From a bacterium (lineage in GTDB: Bacteria > Bdellovibrionota > FAC87 > UBA2466): 24,851 bases of DNA. The stretch spans positions 1 through 24,851 of the forward strand of contig JALHPX010000003.1 of NCBI GenBank assembly GCA_022842225.1. The letters run 5' to 3'. Shown in pieces: positions 7,725-15,236 of this stretch; within the stretch, counting starts at the first letter, position 1; each line of letters starts with the position of its first letter. Both the position numbers and the translations under genes were made by a program. Under the pieces are notes generated by a model. It was given only the letters and a program-made list of their open reading frames with translations. It did not search any database and was not told where the DNA came from.

Positions 7725-8879
7725 ATGGTGCGACCGTTGCGTTCGAAGCTGCCGCTGTGGGTAGGTTTATTTGCTGGGGTGATTACGCTCTGCAATCCGA
7801 TTTTCGCCGAGCAGAAAACAAAGCTCGTTCACATTCCGTTTGAAAAAGCGGAAACAGAATTGCTCTCGCGATTCCAACAGGATTTGCCGCGACTGGAGCG
7901 CATCGCCGATAAAGTGGCGCTGTACCAAGTAGCCGCTACGGGCAATCTGCCAAGCGACTACAGCATGTCGCTCCGCCAGCACTTAGAAGAAATTTTGCTC
8001 ACATCCCGCGGCCTGCAGCTCATTGACTGCGCCAATTGCCAAGTCTCCCGCCTGATCAAAGACTCCGAAGGAAATTTAAAATATGAAACGTTCTCCGAAG
8101 AGCCAGGTCGCCCTGCTAAAGTCGCGTCTGAAATTGGCGTGGAGTACCTCGTCTACGCAGATTTAAATTACACACCAAGCGACATCCAATTGCGCGTGCG
8201 CATGATTCGCCCGGCTTCCGGCGAAGTGGCTTGGACCAATGAATATTCAACGGCTAACATCATCAGCGATCGCCAGCGTATCGTAGGCCGTGAATACGGC
8301 ATTGAACAAACCCAAGCCGATGGCTCTGTTTCTCACATCGTCATTGGTGAAATTGCTTTCTCGTTTGTCTTCTCACCGGGTGTTGCTTGGTTGCCAACGA
8401 TTGATCAGGGGTACTACGGCTCGTCGCGAGCCATGTATCCATCGCTCGATATTCTAATCGGCGAGAAATACGATAACGGTCATAAACGTTTTGGGTTTCT
8501 ATTCGGCGCCATCACTAAAGCCGCGGAAGACGATGCCTATACGAAGCATTTACCCTGGGCAATTCGTATTGCTCCCCAATTCCGTTACACCTTTAATCCC
8601 TACAACACGTCGGCCGCTCGGGTATCGCTCATCACCGAAGTGGGTGGCTTGATCTCGAGCCAATTGGCGACGGCCTACCTCTTAATGGGACCCGAATTCC
8701 AAATGGTAAAGCGCTTCTCGGTAGCGCTTTTACCGATGTTCATTTTGCCCACATCGGTAAAAGGGCAGGGCGTTCTCGTCGAGGATCCAGATGGAACCTT
8801 TAGGACGGAAGCACCTGCGGGATCTCAAGGCCGCTTTGGTGGTTTTGGCGTTTTGTTGAAGGGCAGCATGAACTGGTAG
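7725..8879 (+). CDS. Secreted FlgO/CsgG-like domain plus outer-membrane beta-barrel protein
   Basis: First gene of the operon, 384 residues. A signal peptide (1-28, cleaved after IFA) is followed by an alpha/beta region (about 45-180) with the plan of FlgO/CsgG-type periplasmic domains: a helix before GLQLIDCANC (a Cys pair), a helix with ASEIGVEYLVYADL, then a strand and RPASGEVAWTNEY. From about residue 205 there are alternating strands ending in aromatic Trp384 (GSMNW), as in outer-membrane barrels. FlgO-like proteins sit at the outer membrane around flagella in vibrios, so a bushing or anchor for the machine encoded downstream is plausible, but this is inference from weak similarity. The start is supported by GGAAGGA seven bases upstream. 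The next gene follows after 22 bases. Confidence 0.72.
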   Translation: MVRPLRSKLPLWVGLFAGVITLCNPIFAEQKTKLVHIPFEKAETELLSRFQQDLPRLERIADKVALYQVAATGNLPSDYSMSLRQHLEEILLTSRGLQLIDCANCQVSRLIKDSEGNLKYETFSEEPGRPAKVASEIGVEYLVYADLNYTPSDIQLRVRMIRPASGEVAWTNEYSTANIISDRQRIVGREYGIEQTQADGSVSHIVIGEIAFSFVFSPGVAWLPTIDQGYYGSSRAMYPSLDILIGEKYDNGHKRFGFLFGAITKAAEDDAYTKHLPWAIRIAPQFRYTFNPYNTSAARVSLITEVGGLISSQLATAYLLMGPEFQMVKRFSVALLPMFILPTSVKGQGVLVEDPDGTFRTEAPAGSQGRFGGFGVLLKGSMNW

Positions 8880-8901
8880 TTGCCAGCTCTTTGGAGAATT
8901 T

Positions 8902-9477
8902 ATGAAAACACAGATTCTAAAATACACTCTTTTTCTCTCGGTCCTGGCGGCTTGCGCCGACCAGCCGGTCAAAGTCGTTATTGATCCTCCTACTTCGCTA
9001 GGCGATCCTTCTGAGCAGAACATTCAGTATGGGATGGAAGATAGCGTTACAGGTAAGAAGGAAACGGTTTCAATTCCGGTGCCGCAGATTCCGCAGCGCT
9101 TGGTGATTCAACAGCCCAAGTCTGTAGCCGGCGAATCGATGGATAAAGCGACTTTAGCCGACGATAACTTTGCCACCCCTGCGAAAGGTAAAAAGAAAGT
9201 TGCTCCTTCTGTTTCCTATTTGAAGGGCACTGAAAAAGTTCAGCGCCTGTACCAAGGTAAGAAGTACGAAGACGCCCTAATTCAACTAGCTCCCTTGATC
9301 GACCAGTATCCTACTCAATCTAAGCTCTTCACCATGCAGGGCACGATTTACCGTAAGTTGGGTGAGACCAAACTGGCCTACAACTCCTACAAAAAGGCGT
9401 TGGACCTGGATAAGGACAATCTCAAAATTCAGACCGCTGTAGATCAGCTCCAGGCGGAAGTAGGGGATGTAAAATGA
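8902..9477 (+). CDS. Outer-membrane TPR lipoprotein
   Basis: A 191-residue lipoprotein. The signal peptide ends in lipobox LAAC with lipidated Cys18, and the +2 residue is Ala, which does not favour inner-membrane retention. A low-complexity linker with Pro, Gln and Lys (20-110) leads to two or more tetratricopeptide repeats (about 115-185; e.g. YQGKKYEDALIQLAPLI and KLGETKLAYNSYKKALDLD). Such proteins usually scaffold periplasmic complexes. GGAG stands five bases before the ATG. Its stop overlaps the start of the MotA-like gene (ATGA), indicating translational coupling and a shared complex. Specific function unknown. Confidence 0.85.
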   Translation: MKTQILKYTLFLSVLAACADQPVKVVIDPPTSLGDPSEQNIQYGMEDSVTGKKETVSIPVPQIPQRLVIQQPKSVAGESMDKATLADDNFATPAKGKKKVAPSVSYLKGTEKVQRLYQGKKYEDALIQLAPLIDQYPTQSKLFTMQGTIYRKLGETKLAYNSYKKALDLDKDNLKIQTAVDQLQAEVGDVK

Positions 9478-10235
9478 AGGGCTCCGCAAGTCTCAGATTA
9501 TTGGGCCTGATTTTAGCGGTGGGAGTATTTATCCTCATTGGACAGGATCTCTCCTGGTTGCACACGTCTTATATCGACGTTAAAGCAGCCTTACTCGTAT
9601 TCGTAATGCCTTGGCTCGTACTGATGATCTTCCGCAAGGATCGCATCTCGTTCCGTTTGCTCTTCTCTCGCATGAAAGAGACGCGCGAGGTCTCCAACGA
9701 GCAGTTAGTGACGGAAATGCTCGGCCTCACCGATCAAATCGCCCGCGGCGGGATTCGCGGAGACCTCATCAAGTTGGCAGAAAGCCACGGCGACAGCTAC
9801 ATGCGCTACGCAGCAGGTCTGTTTAACTCCAAATTTGAAACCGAAGAATTGTCGTCGCTCCTTTCTCAGCGCATGCAGCGCGAGGACGAAGCCTGGCAGG
9901 GCTTGAATCTCGTATTTGGATTCCTGGCTAAGATGGCACCGTATTTCGGCATGTTGGCAACCGTGATCGGTATGATCCATCTGCTGGAGAATATGCAGGA
10001 CTTCAACAATATCTCGTCGAGCATGGCTTTAGCTCTTCAGGGTACGCTTTATGGCTTAGTCAGTTTCACGATGGTGTTCTCGCCCATTCAGAAATGGGTT
10101 TCGGGATTCCGCGAAGCGACGTTTAAGCGCAATTCGATGGTGGCTCAGTGGTTCTTGCTTCTGAGTGCGCAGAGAGATCCCGCGTTAATCCGCGCTAATC
10201 TCGAAGTGGAATCTGTTTCGTTGAGAAAAGAATAA
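9474..10235 (+). CDS. MotA/TolQ/ExbB-family proton-channel stator, MotA-like
   Basis: A 253-residue inner-membrane protein with four hydrophobic segments (about 8-24, 36-54, 146-172, 183-205). The C-terminal half has the MotA signature MAPYFGMLATVIGMIHLLE (about 154-172) and ALALQGTLYGLVSFTMVFSPI, including the channel Pro156 and Thr192. The cytoplasmic loop (55-145) is charged (RMKETREV, IARGGIRGDL), as in the part of MotA that touches the rotor. Family members form a pentamer around a dimer of the B subunit and turn proton or sodium flow into rotation. It overlaps the TPR lipoprotein gene by four bases and precedes the MotB-like gene by two bases. MotA is the closest family by topology, but a gliding-type AglR relative cannot be excluded. 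Confidence 0.88.
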   Translation: MKGSASLRLLGLILAVGVFILIGQDLSWLHTSYIDVKAALLVFVMPWLVLMIFRKDRISFRLLFSRMKETREVSNEQLVTEMLGLTDQIARGGIRGDLIKLAESHGDSYMRYAAGLFNSKFETEELSSLLSQRMQREDEAWQGLNLVFGFLAKMAPYFGMLATVIGMIHLLENMQDFNNISSSMALALQGTLYGLVSFTMVFSPIQKWVSGFREATFKRNSMVAQWFLLLSAQRDPALIRANLEVESVSLRKE

Positions 10236-10237
10236 CC

Positions 10238-10900
10238 GTGAAACCATCTGATAAAAATCCAAAGAGCGGACTCTTTCTCGCGATGCCCGAGCGGCAACGC
10301 GAAGAAACCGACCAAGAAGGTTGGATGGTGGCTTATGCCGACATGATCACGTTGCTCTTTATTTTCTTCACGTTGTTGTTGTCTATCTCGACGATTAACA
10401 CCACCAAGTTTGAAATGATTAAGACGGAGTGGAATGACCAAGCCACTTCCAATTTAAAGACGATTTCGGAAGAGTTTAAGCAGCAGATCGAAAAGCAAAA
10501 CCTTAAGGAATTAGTGTCGGTGGACCTATCCGCGGAAGGACTTCGAGTCTCGTTCAGCGAACAGGTTTTGTTTGGTACGGCTGAAGCGAAGGTGAATACC
10601 GACGGCGAAAAAGTGTTGGCCGGTGTTGCTTCGGTTCTAAAGAACATGAATCAGCAGTACCGCGTCGCCATCGAAGGCCACACGGATTCCGTGCCGATTA
10701 GGACCAAAGAATTTGCCAGCAACTGGACCCTGTCGAGCGCACGCGCTGTAAACGTGCTGCACTTCTTGGGAGCCCAGGGAGTAAGCGATCGAAATATGAG
10801 TATCCGGGGTTTTGCGGATACGCGTCCGATGACGGAAGCCGGGCAGGTAACTACCGCCCAATTGGCTAAAAATCGTCGGGTGAGTTTGTTGATTTACTAG
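10238..10900 (+). CDS. MotB-like stator with OmpA peptidoglycan-binding domain
   Basis: A 220-residue partner of the MotA-like protein, starting with GTG two bases after the preceding stop. After a short cytoplasmic tail there is one membrane helix (about 30-51) in the motif GWMVAYADMITLL; Asp35 corresponds to the proton-binding Asp32 of E. coli MotB. A helical linker (about 58-95) leads to an OmpA-like domain with IEGHTDSVPI (145-154), NWTLSSARA (162-170) and NRRV (212-215), the residues that hold peptidoglycan. It is much shorter than E. coli MotB (308 residues), because the linker is compact and there is no C-terminal extension. The complete OmpA domain separates it from ExbD/TolR. Confidence 0.92.
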   Translation: MKPSDKNPKSGLFLAMPERQREETDQEGWMVAYADMITLLFIFFTLLLSISTINTTKFEMIKTEWNDQATSNLKTISEEFKQQIEKQNLKELVSVDLSAEGLRVSFSEQVLFGTAEAKVNTDGEKVLAGVASVLKNMNQQYRVAIEGHTDSVPIRTKEFASNWTLSSARAVNVLHFLGAQGVSDRNMSIRGFADTRPMTEAGQVTTAQLAKNRRVSLLIY

Positions 10901-10926
10901 TTTTGTGGAAAGTGCGGAGGACTTAA

Positions 10927-12495
10927 GTGAAAACTCGTCTCGTTCAAATGGCTCTCGTAGCCGGATTAGCAGTAAGCCAAATGGGGATCGCGGAATCGAT
11001 CCCGGCCGTCACCGAAACGGCCTCGGTCGATATTCAGTCGGTCCGCACGGCGCTACTACCAGTCGTTGAGCGCACCTTGGAGAAAGTCTGCGGCCAAGAT
11101 TGCCCTGGCTTCTCGGTGATGCCGGTTTTTAAGACGGCGCGAACCAGCTCCTCGAAGTCTCAGTTAGACGATCTCGGTTTTGATGCAGCACCTGACGCGC
11201 TGACCAAACAGCTCACGGGTGTCTCTATCGAAGTGATTGCCAGCAAGAAGGTGAAAGACGAAATGCTCGCTAGTATCCGCAACACAGTTGCCGCGGAAGC
11301 GAAGAACCATACCGAATTGCCCGTCTCTGTCCGCACCAAGACAGTGGCCTCGACCGACGCTCTCGGTGCCAAAAACCAAGTGACCTCGAAGGATCTATTG
11401 GAATTAGCCCGCACCGGAATGTGGCCGCTGGCCCTCTTGTTGTTAGGTCTCTTGGCGCTGGGCGCCATTGCCGCATTCTTTCACCAGAAGCGCAAAACCG
11501 CAGTCCATGCCTACGAATTGCAGAATCAAGGGCGCGATATGGGGCCTACGGCAGAAGAGGTTTCTCGTCGTGAAATTGTTGCAGACGCTGAAGATGTCGT
11601 CGATGGCCGCTTGGAAGACTTAAGCCGGTTGCTCGAAGAAGCGGCTTACAACCAAGACTTCGAATCGCTCCGCAAGGTGGTTTCGTTGTTCCCGGGAGAT
11701 GCGCTCTCGAAACAAGTACAGATGGCGCCTGTTGTACCGATCATGATTTCTAAAGCCATGGCCGAAGCGAAGAGCCAAATGGTCCAGTCGAAGCAGACAG
11801 TCGAGTGGTTGAAGACTCAATTAGATTTAGTTCACTGGAAACGCCTGCGTGAAAAAGTCGAGCCAATGGCAAAGCTCCAAGCACTAAGCCCAGCTCAATT
11901 GTCGACGGTATTCTCCCGAGTGCCGACCAATAGTGCCAAGGCTCTTATCCTAAGCTTTATCGAGTCTGAAAACTGGCCTCGCCTTTTGTCGCCGCTGTCG
12001 TCTTCGGACAAAGTGGAAGTGGGATCGCACCTGTTTCAAATCCAGCAGGGTATGAGCGCTTCGCAGCCAGAAAGCGAGAAGGAAGTTTTGGAAAGCCTGG
12101 GCCGTGTATTGGGAGCTTCGGCTTCTGATAAGTTGCTAAACGATTACGTCTTGTATCTCTCTGAGGACGAGACTCGCGAGCTTTCGAAGAATCTGACGGA
12201 GCACAGCTCCTTTGTGCGTCCGAAATCGGTTGAGCAAGTGCTGACCACTCTTTCGGATCGGCAGCTGCTTGAATTGGTTCTTGGCTTGGATGTGGAGCAA
12301 ATTGCGATACTCGTCGACAAACTGCCTGCGGATCAGCAAGCCCGATTGCTATCGGCTTTGCCAAAGCAATTAAAGGAACGCATCCAGTCGCGTCGCGTTA
12401 CCGAAGACGAGGAGCAACAAGGCTCTCGTTGGATGGAGACTCGGTCGCGTTTAATGAAGCTTTATAACGAATCGCATTCCCGGAGCATTCATTGA
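10927..12495 (+). CDS. Single-pass protein with FliF-like periplasmic and FliG-like cytoplasmic regions
   Basis: 522 residues, GTG start with GGAGG six bases ahead. Order: signal peptide (1-22); periplasmic domain (about 30-145) with a Cys pair (VCGQDC, 55-59) and an alpha/beta pattern like the third ring-building motif of FliF, ending in SIEVIASKKVKDEMLASI...VSVRTKTV; one membrane helix (about 164-185); an acidic cytoplasmic stretch; and helical repeats. Segments 318-345 (LSPAQLSTVFSRVP..AKALILSFI) and 434-490 (VEQVLTTL..LLELVLGLDVEQIAILVDKLP) follow the pattern of FliG middle and C-terminal or MgtE-N repeats, with a charged C-terminal helix. Placed next to MotA/MotB-like stators, it could be the ring-and-rotor part in one chain. 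The domain assignment is by pattern only and needs profile comparison. Confidence 0.6.
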   Translation: MKTRLVQMALVAGLAVSQMGIAESIPAVTETASVDIQSVRTALLPVVERTLEKVCGQDCPGFSVMPVFKTARTSSSKSQLDDLGFDAAPDALTKQLTGVSIEVIASKKVKDEMLASIRNTVAAEAKNHTELPVSVRTKTVASTDALGAKNQVTSKDLLELARTGMWPLALLLLGLLALGAIAAFFHQKRKTAVHAYELQNQGRDMGPTAEEVSRREIVADAEDVVDGRLEDLSRLLEEAAYNQDFESLRKVVSLFPGDALSKQVQMAPVVPIMISKAMAEAKSQMVQSKQTVEWLKTQLDLVHWKRLREKVEPMAKLQALSPAQLSTVFSRVPTNSAKALILSFIESENWPRLLSPLSSSDKVEVGSHLFQIQQGMSASQPESEKEVLESLGRVLGASASDKLLNDYVLYLSEDETRELSKNLTEHSSFVRPKSVEQVLTTLSDRQLLELVLGLDVEQIAILVDKLPADQQARLLSALPKQLKERIQSRRVTEDEEQQGSRWMETRSRLMKLYNESHSRSIH

Positions 12496-13556
12496 AACGA
12501 GCGGCTAAATTCTTTTTAGCGCTTACTCCGCTTTTGATGTTCGCAGCCTGCGGAAACCAGGTGTTCGTCGTCAATCGCAAAGAGAAGGTAATCGAGCGCA
12601 ATGCTCCGCCAAAGCCAGCGGCTTTTGTGGACAACTTCACTGTCGATAAAGCTCACGGCAAGGCCAATCTTCTATGGGTCATCGACAATAGCTATGGGGC
12701 GGAAGTCCTCTTCGACAAGCCTCGTGGCAAAGCGCAGCACCGTCTGCAGCAGGGTTACGAAGCTGTGTTGAATGGCCTTGAGAATCGTAAAGGCCCTCTC
12801 CAGTTTGTGAATGCGCGCAGCCAGGTAGTCCTAAGCCCGACCAATAAAATGGCTGGCAATTTTGCCCGCGGCGCCAAGACTCTTAAGGCTCACTTTGATG
12901 AATTGTTTGCACTGCCCAATAATCTGACTGAAACCCACGGCCTTCTGATCTCAAGCCGCGATGCCAGGAAGGAAATGCGCGATTACCAATCGGTAACTCC
13001 CTTTGCCTCGTTGTCAGTAGGCGCCGCCGATAAGGCGTTTGAGGGGCGTGCGGACGCTAGAGCGTACGTGATTTTTGTTCTAGCCAGTCGCAGTGCTGAG
13101 TCTATTCCCAAAGCAGTTGCTGATTTTGAGAAGGAAACGTTTGGCGAGAAGGCGGCAAGCTCGGTCGACGTGTTTAACGTTATTCCGGGGGACGGTAGTA
13201 ATTGTTCTCCACGCGCTTCCCGCCCCGATGACTTCTTACGTGAGCAAATCAAGATCGGATGGAAAGTCCATTCCGAAGAAGGAGATATTTGCTCCAACGA
13301 CGCTACAAGTTGGGCCGAGTCCATCTTAAAATGGATCGAGAACGGTAGTCGTGAATTTCGTCTTAGCTTTACGCCGGAAGAACCCGAGACCATGTCAGTT
13401 GTGGGCGCCAAGCGCTCTTACCAGTTCGGTACTGATTACACTTACGATGCGGGCCGCAATCAACTGATCTTCGCTCCTTCCGCCGGGCTTGAGCCAGGCG
13501 AGTTGATTCAGGTGCACTACTCTAAACGTTCTCTGGATTTGCTAGGGGGCAACTAG
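12492..13556 (+). CDS. Lipoprotein with VWA-like core and C-terminal beta module
   Basis: 354 residues. The start is TTG at 12492, overlapping the previous stop (TTGA). It is chosen because the signal peptide (MKRAAKFFLALTPLLMFAAC) begins there; the first ATG would cut it. Cys20 is the likely lipidated residue, although Phe at -3 is an unusual lipobox. Residues 57-285 look like a von Willebrand A fold: NLLWVIDNSYG with Asp65 and Ser67 but Gly69 in place of the second MIDAS serine, followed by RAYVIFVLASRS. Two Cys (238, 267) may form a disulfide. Residues 288-345 form a beta module also found at the end of the next protein. Both are probably adaptor lipoproteins of the same complex. Confidence 0.68.
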   Translation: MKRAAKFFLALTPLLMFAACGNQVFVVNRKEKVIERNAPPKPAAFVDNFTVDKAHGKANLLWVIDNSYGAEVLFDKPRGKAQHRLQQGYEAVLNGLENRKGPLQFVNARSQVVLSPTNKMAGNFARGAKTLKAHFDELFALPNNLTETHGLLISSRDARKEMRDYQSVTPFASLSVGAADKAFEGRADARAYVIFVLASRSAESIPKAVADFEKETFGEKAASSVDVFNVIPGDGSNCSPRASRPDDFLREQIKIGWKVHSEEGDICSNDATSWAESILKWIENGSREFRLSFTPEEPETMSVVGAKRSYQFGTDYTYDAGRNQLIFAPSAGLEPGELIQVHYSKRSLDLLGGN

Positions 13557-14593
13557 TGAATCGCTGGGGGTTGGCGGCCATTCTGTTCATGGGGCTTTTG
13601 GTGAGTTGCTCGCCCGCTCGCTTTGTCGATCCGACGGTCAAGCCCACGAGTGAGCCCGATCCCGTTTATACTCCGCAACCCGTCCCAGAACCGGAAGTGC
13701 GCGAGCGCGTCACCGAGAAGTTCGTCTTTAAAAAGGCCTCCGGCGAAATCATCCTAGGTATCGTGGTGCAACTGCAGAAAGAGCATTCGGCACGCACTAT
13801 CACCCGACTGAGAAATTTAGCTCGCACCTTGACCTTTGGCGATCTGCTCCCGGGCGAATCCGTCCTCTCCCACGTCGATAAAATCCGGCTTGGCATCTTC
13901 CTGGAGAAGGAGTCGCAATTGGCTCAAGCCTCTTCTCGGTGGGAAACATTTTCACCAAGAACCCAAAAAATGAGCGAATTAAGGACATTAGTCGAACGGC
14001 AAGTCGACAGCCTGGAGCGCGCACTGCGAGATACCTCCAGTGAGTCTTATCCTAATATTCCCTTTGTCTCTCTTGAGACGGTTGCCAATTCGATCTACGG
14101 CGATACTACAAACGGACCCTCGACGATCCATCTAGCCTACCTGCGGGATCGAGATTTGTTCACTTCAGAAAGCGAGCAAATGGCGGGGGCAAAAGTGTTC
14201 GAAGCCACTCTTAATCGCAGTCCGTGGGGCAAGCGGTTTTCAAGTTTCTCGTTCTTCGGTTTCAACGCGGATACTTCCAAAGAGTGCCAGCCTCGCCCAA
14301 GTGATATCGCAGAGGACATCACCTTGACATTTAAACGGGCAGGCGCTGTCACAGGCGAGCTGTGCGAGCTCCCCTTGTCGTCGATTCAGTCGGCTCTCAA
14401 AGCCATAAATGCGCCGCAGGGTCGCCTCATCCTAAGCCGTCGCGCTATGCCGGGCACGCTGTCGGTCTCTGTCGGCGGCAGAACACTTTCTGCTCACTCG
14501 TTTTCCTATGACGGTCAAGAAGTCAGTCTGGCGCCCTTTGAGCGCGTCCAAACCGGTGAGCCTATCGAGGTGAGTTATGAACCTACCAACTAA
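13556..14593 (+). CDS. Lipoprotein, diverged paralog of the upstream VWA-like lipoprotein
   Basis: 345 residues, GTG start sharing one base with the previous TAG stop. The lipobox LVSC places the lipidated residue at Cys18. A Pro-rich linker (25-50) could span from the outer membrane. The region about 225-285 aligns with the upstream protein: WGKRFSSFSFFGFN then KECQPRPSD (Cys244) and GELCELPLSSIQSAL (Cys270) match FGEKAASSVDVFNV, NCSPRASRPDD and GDICSNDATSWAESIL. The final module (291-343: PGTLSV, SYDG, VSLAPFE, GEPIEVSY) matches the upstream end module. The MIDAS aspartate motif is not recognisable here, so metal binding has probably been lost. The function is unknown; duplication within the operon suggests a heteromeric ring or shell. 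Confidence 0.72.
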   Translation: MNRWGLAAILFMGLLVSCSPARFVDPTVKPTSEPDPVYTPQPVPEPEVRERVTEKFVFKKASGEIILGIVVQLQKEHSARTITRLRNLARTLTFGDLLPGESVLSHVDKIRLGIFLEKESQLAQASSRWETFSPRTQKMSELRTLVERQVDSLERALRDTSSESYPNIPFVSLETVANSIYGDTTNGPSTIHLAYLRDRDLFTSESEQMAGAKVFEATLNRSPWGKRFSSFSFFGFNADTSKECQPRPSDIAEDITLTFKRAGAVTGELCELPLSSIQSALKAINAPQGRLILSRRAMPGTLSVSVGGRTLSAHSFSYDGQEVSLAPFERVQTGEPIEVSYEPTN

Positions 14594-15236
14594 GCGTTTT
14601 GTCCTCGCAGTAACCGCGCTCTTTGCATTTTCGCTCCCTGCGTTGGCCAGTGAAGAGTGGGACAAGATGATGGATTCAAAGGTCGCTCCTTCTGACGCTC
14701 CTATCATCACCAATCGCGCTGTTACCAAGGCAGGCAAGTTTTCAGTCATCGGACCCATTATTGGGTTCTCGGATCGCCGCGATCTTTACGACCATTATCC
14801 AGTTTCTCTCGGCGTTCGTCGTTACTTCTCCGAAAACCACGCGTGGGAAATCGCGCGTGTGAACTATGAAATGTATTCGCTCTCTGCTGTGGCCTCAGAT
14901 GTGATTGCCAACACAGGGTATGTTGTTGATGCGCGCCAAGCGCGTTGGTCGGTGAGTTCGGGTTATGTTTGGTCGCCGATTTATGGCAAGTACGCTCTGG
15001 GTGAATCCAAGCTTGTGCACTTTGATATTGCCCTAGGTCTGAGCTTGGGTCTGCGATTTGCCTCTTCAATGCAGGTGACCCTAGAACCTTCGCTAGCGAT
15101 GATTCATTATATAACTCCGTATTTTTCGCTGATTCTTCCAGAGATCCGCACCAAGGTTTATTCAGAAAAGCGGACAACCGGTTCTGAGATGATTAGCGAG
15201 TTTAGTTGTCAGGTGGGTGTGGGATGGTTGTTCTAG
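14577..15236 (+). CDS. Small outer-membrane beta-barrel protein (myxobacterial/Bdellovibrio type)
   Basis: 219 residues. A signal peptide (1-24, cleaved after PALA) is followed by a short N-terminal helix region and a barrel of about eight strands ending in Phe (GVGWLF), the usual BAM signal. The first strands (ITNRAVTKAGKFSVIGPIIGFS then YPVSLGVRRYFSENHAWEIARVNY) have the form of a family of outer-membrane beta-barrel proteins common in Myxococcota and Bdellovibrionota. The ATG lies 17 bases inside the preceding gene, with GAGGTGA just ahead, so the two are translationally coupled. It probably provides the outer-membrane end of the complex; the ligand or partner is unknown. Confidence 0.8.
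   Translation: MNLPTKRFVLAVTALFAFSLPALASEEWDKMMDSKVAPSDAPIITNRAVTKAGKFSVIGPIIGFSDRRDLYDHYPVSLGVRRYFSENHAWEIARVNYEMYSLSAVASDVIANTGYVVDARQARWSVSSGYVWSPIYGKYALGESKLVHFDIALGLSLGLRFASSMQVTLEPSLAMIHYITPYFSLILPEIRTKVYSEKRTTGSEMISEFSCQVGVGWLF

Noticed and set aside
9474..10900. ZorAB-type anti-phage stator (Zorya)
   Set aside because: The MotA-like protein lacks the long ZorA cytoplasmic tail and there is no ZorC, ZorD or ZorE helicase/nuclease gene next to it.
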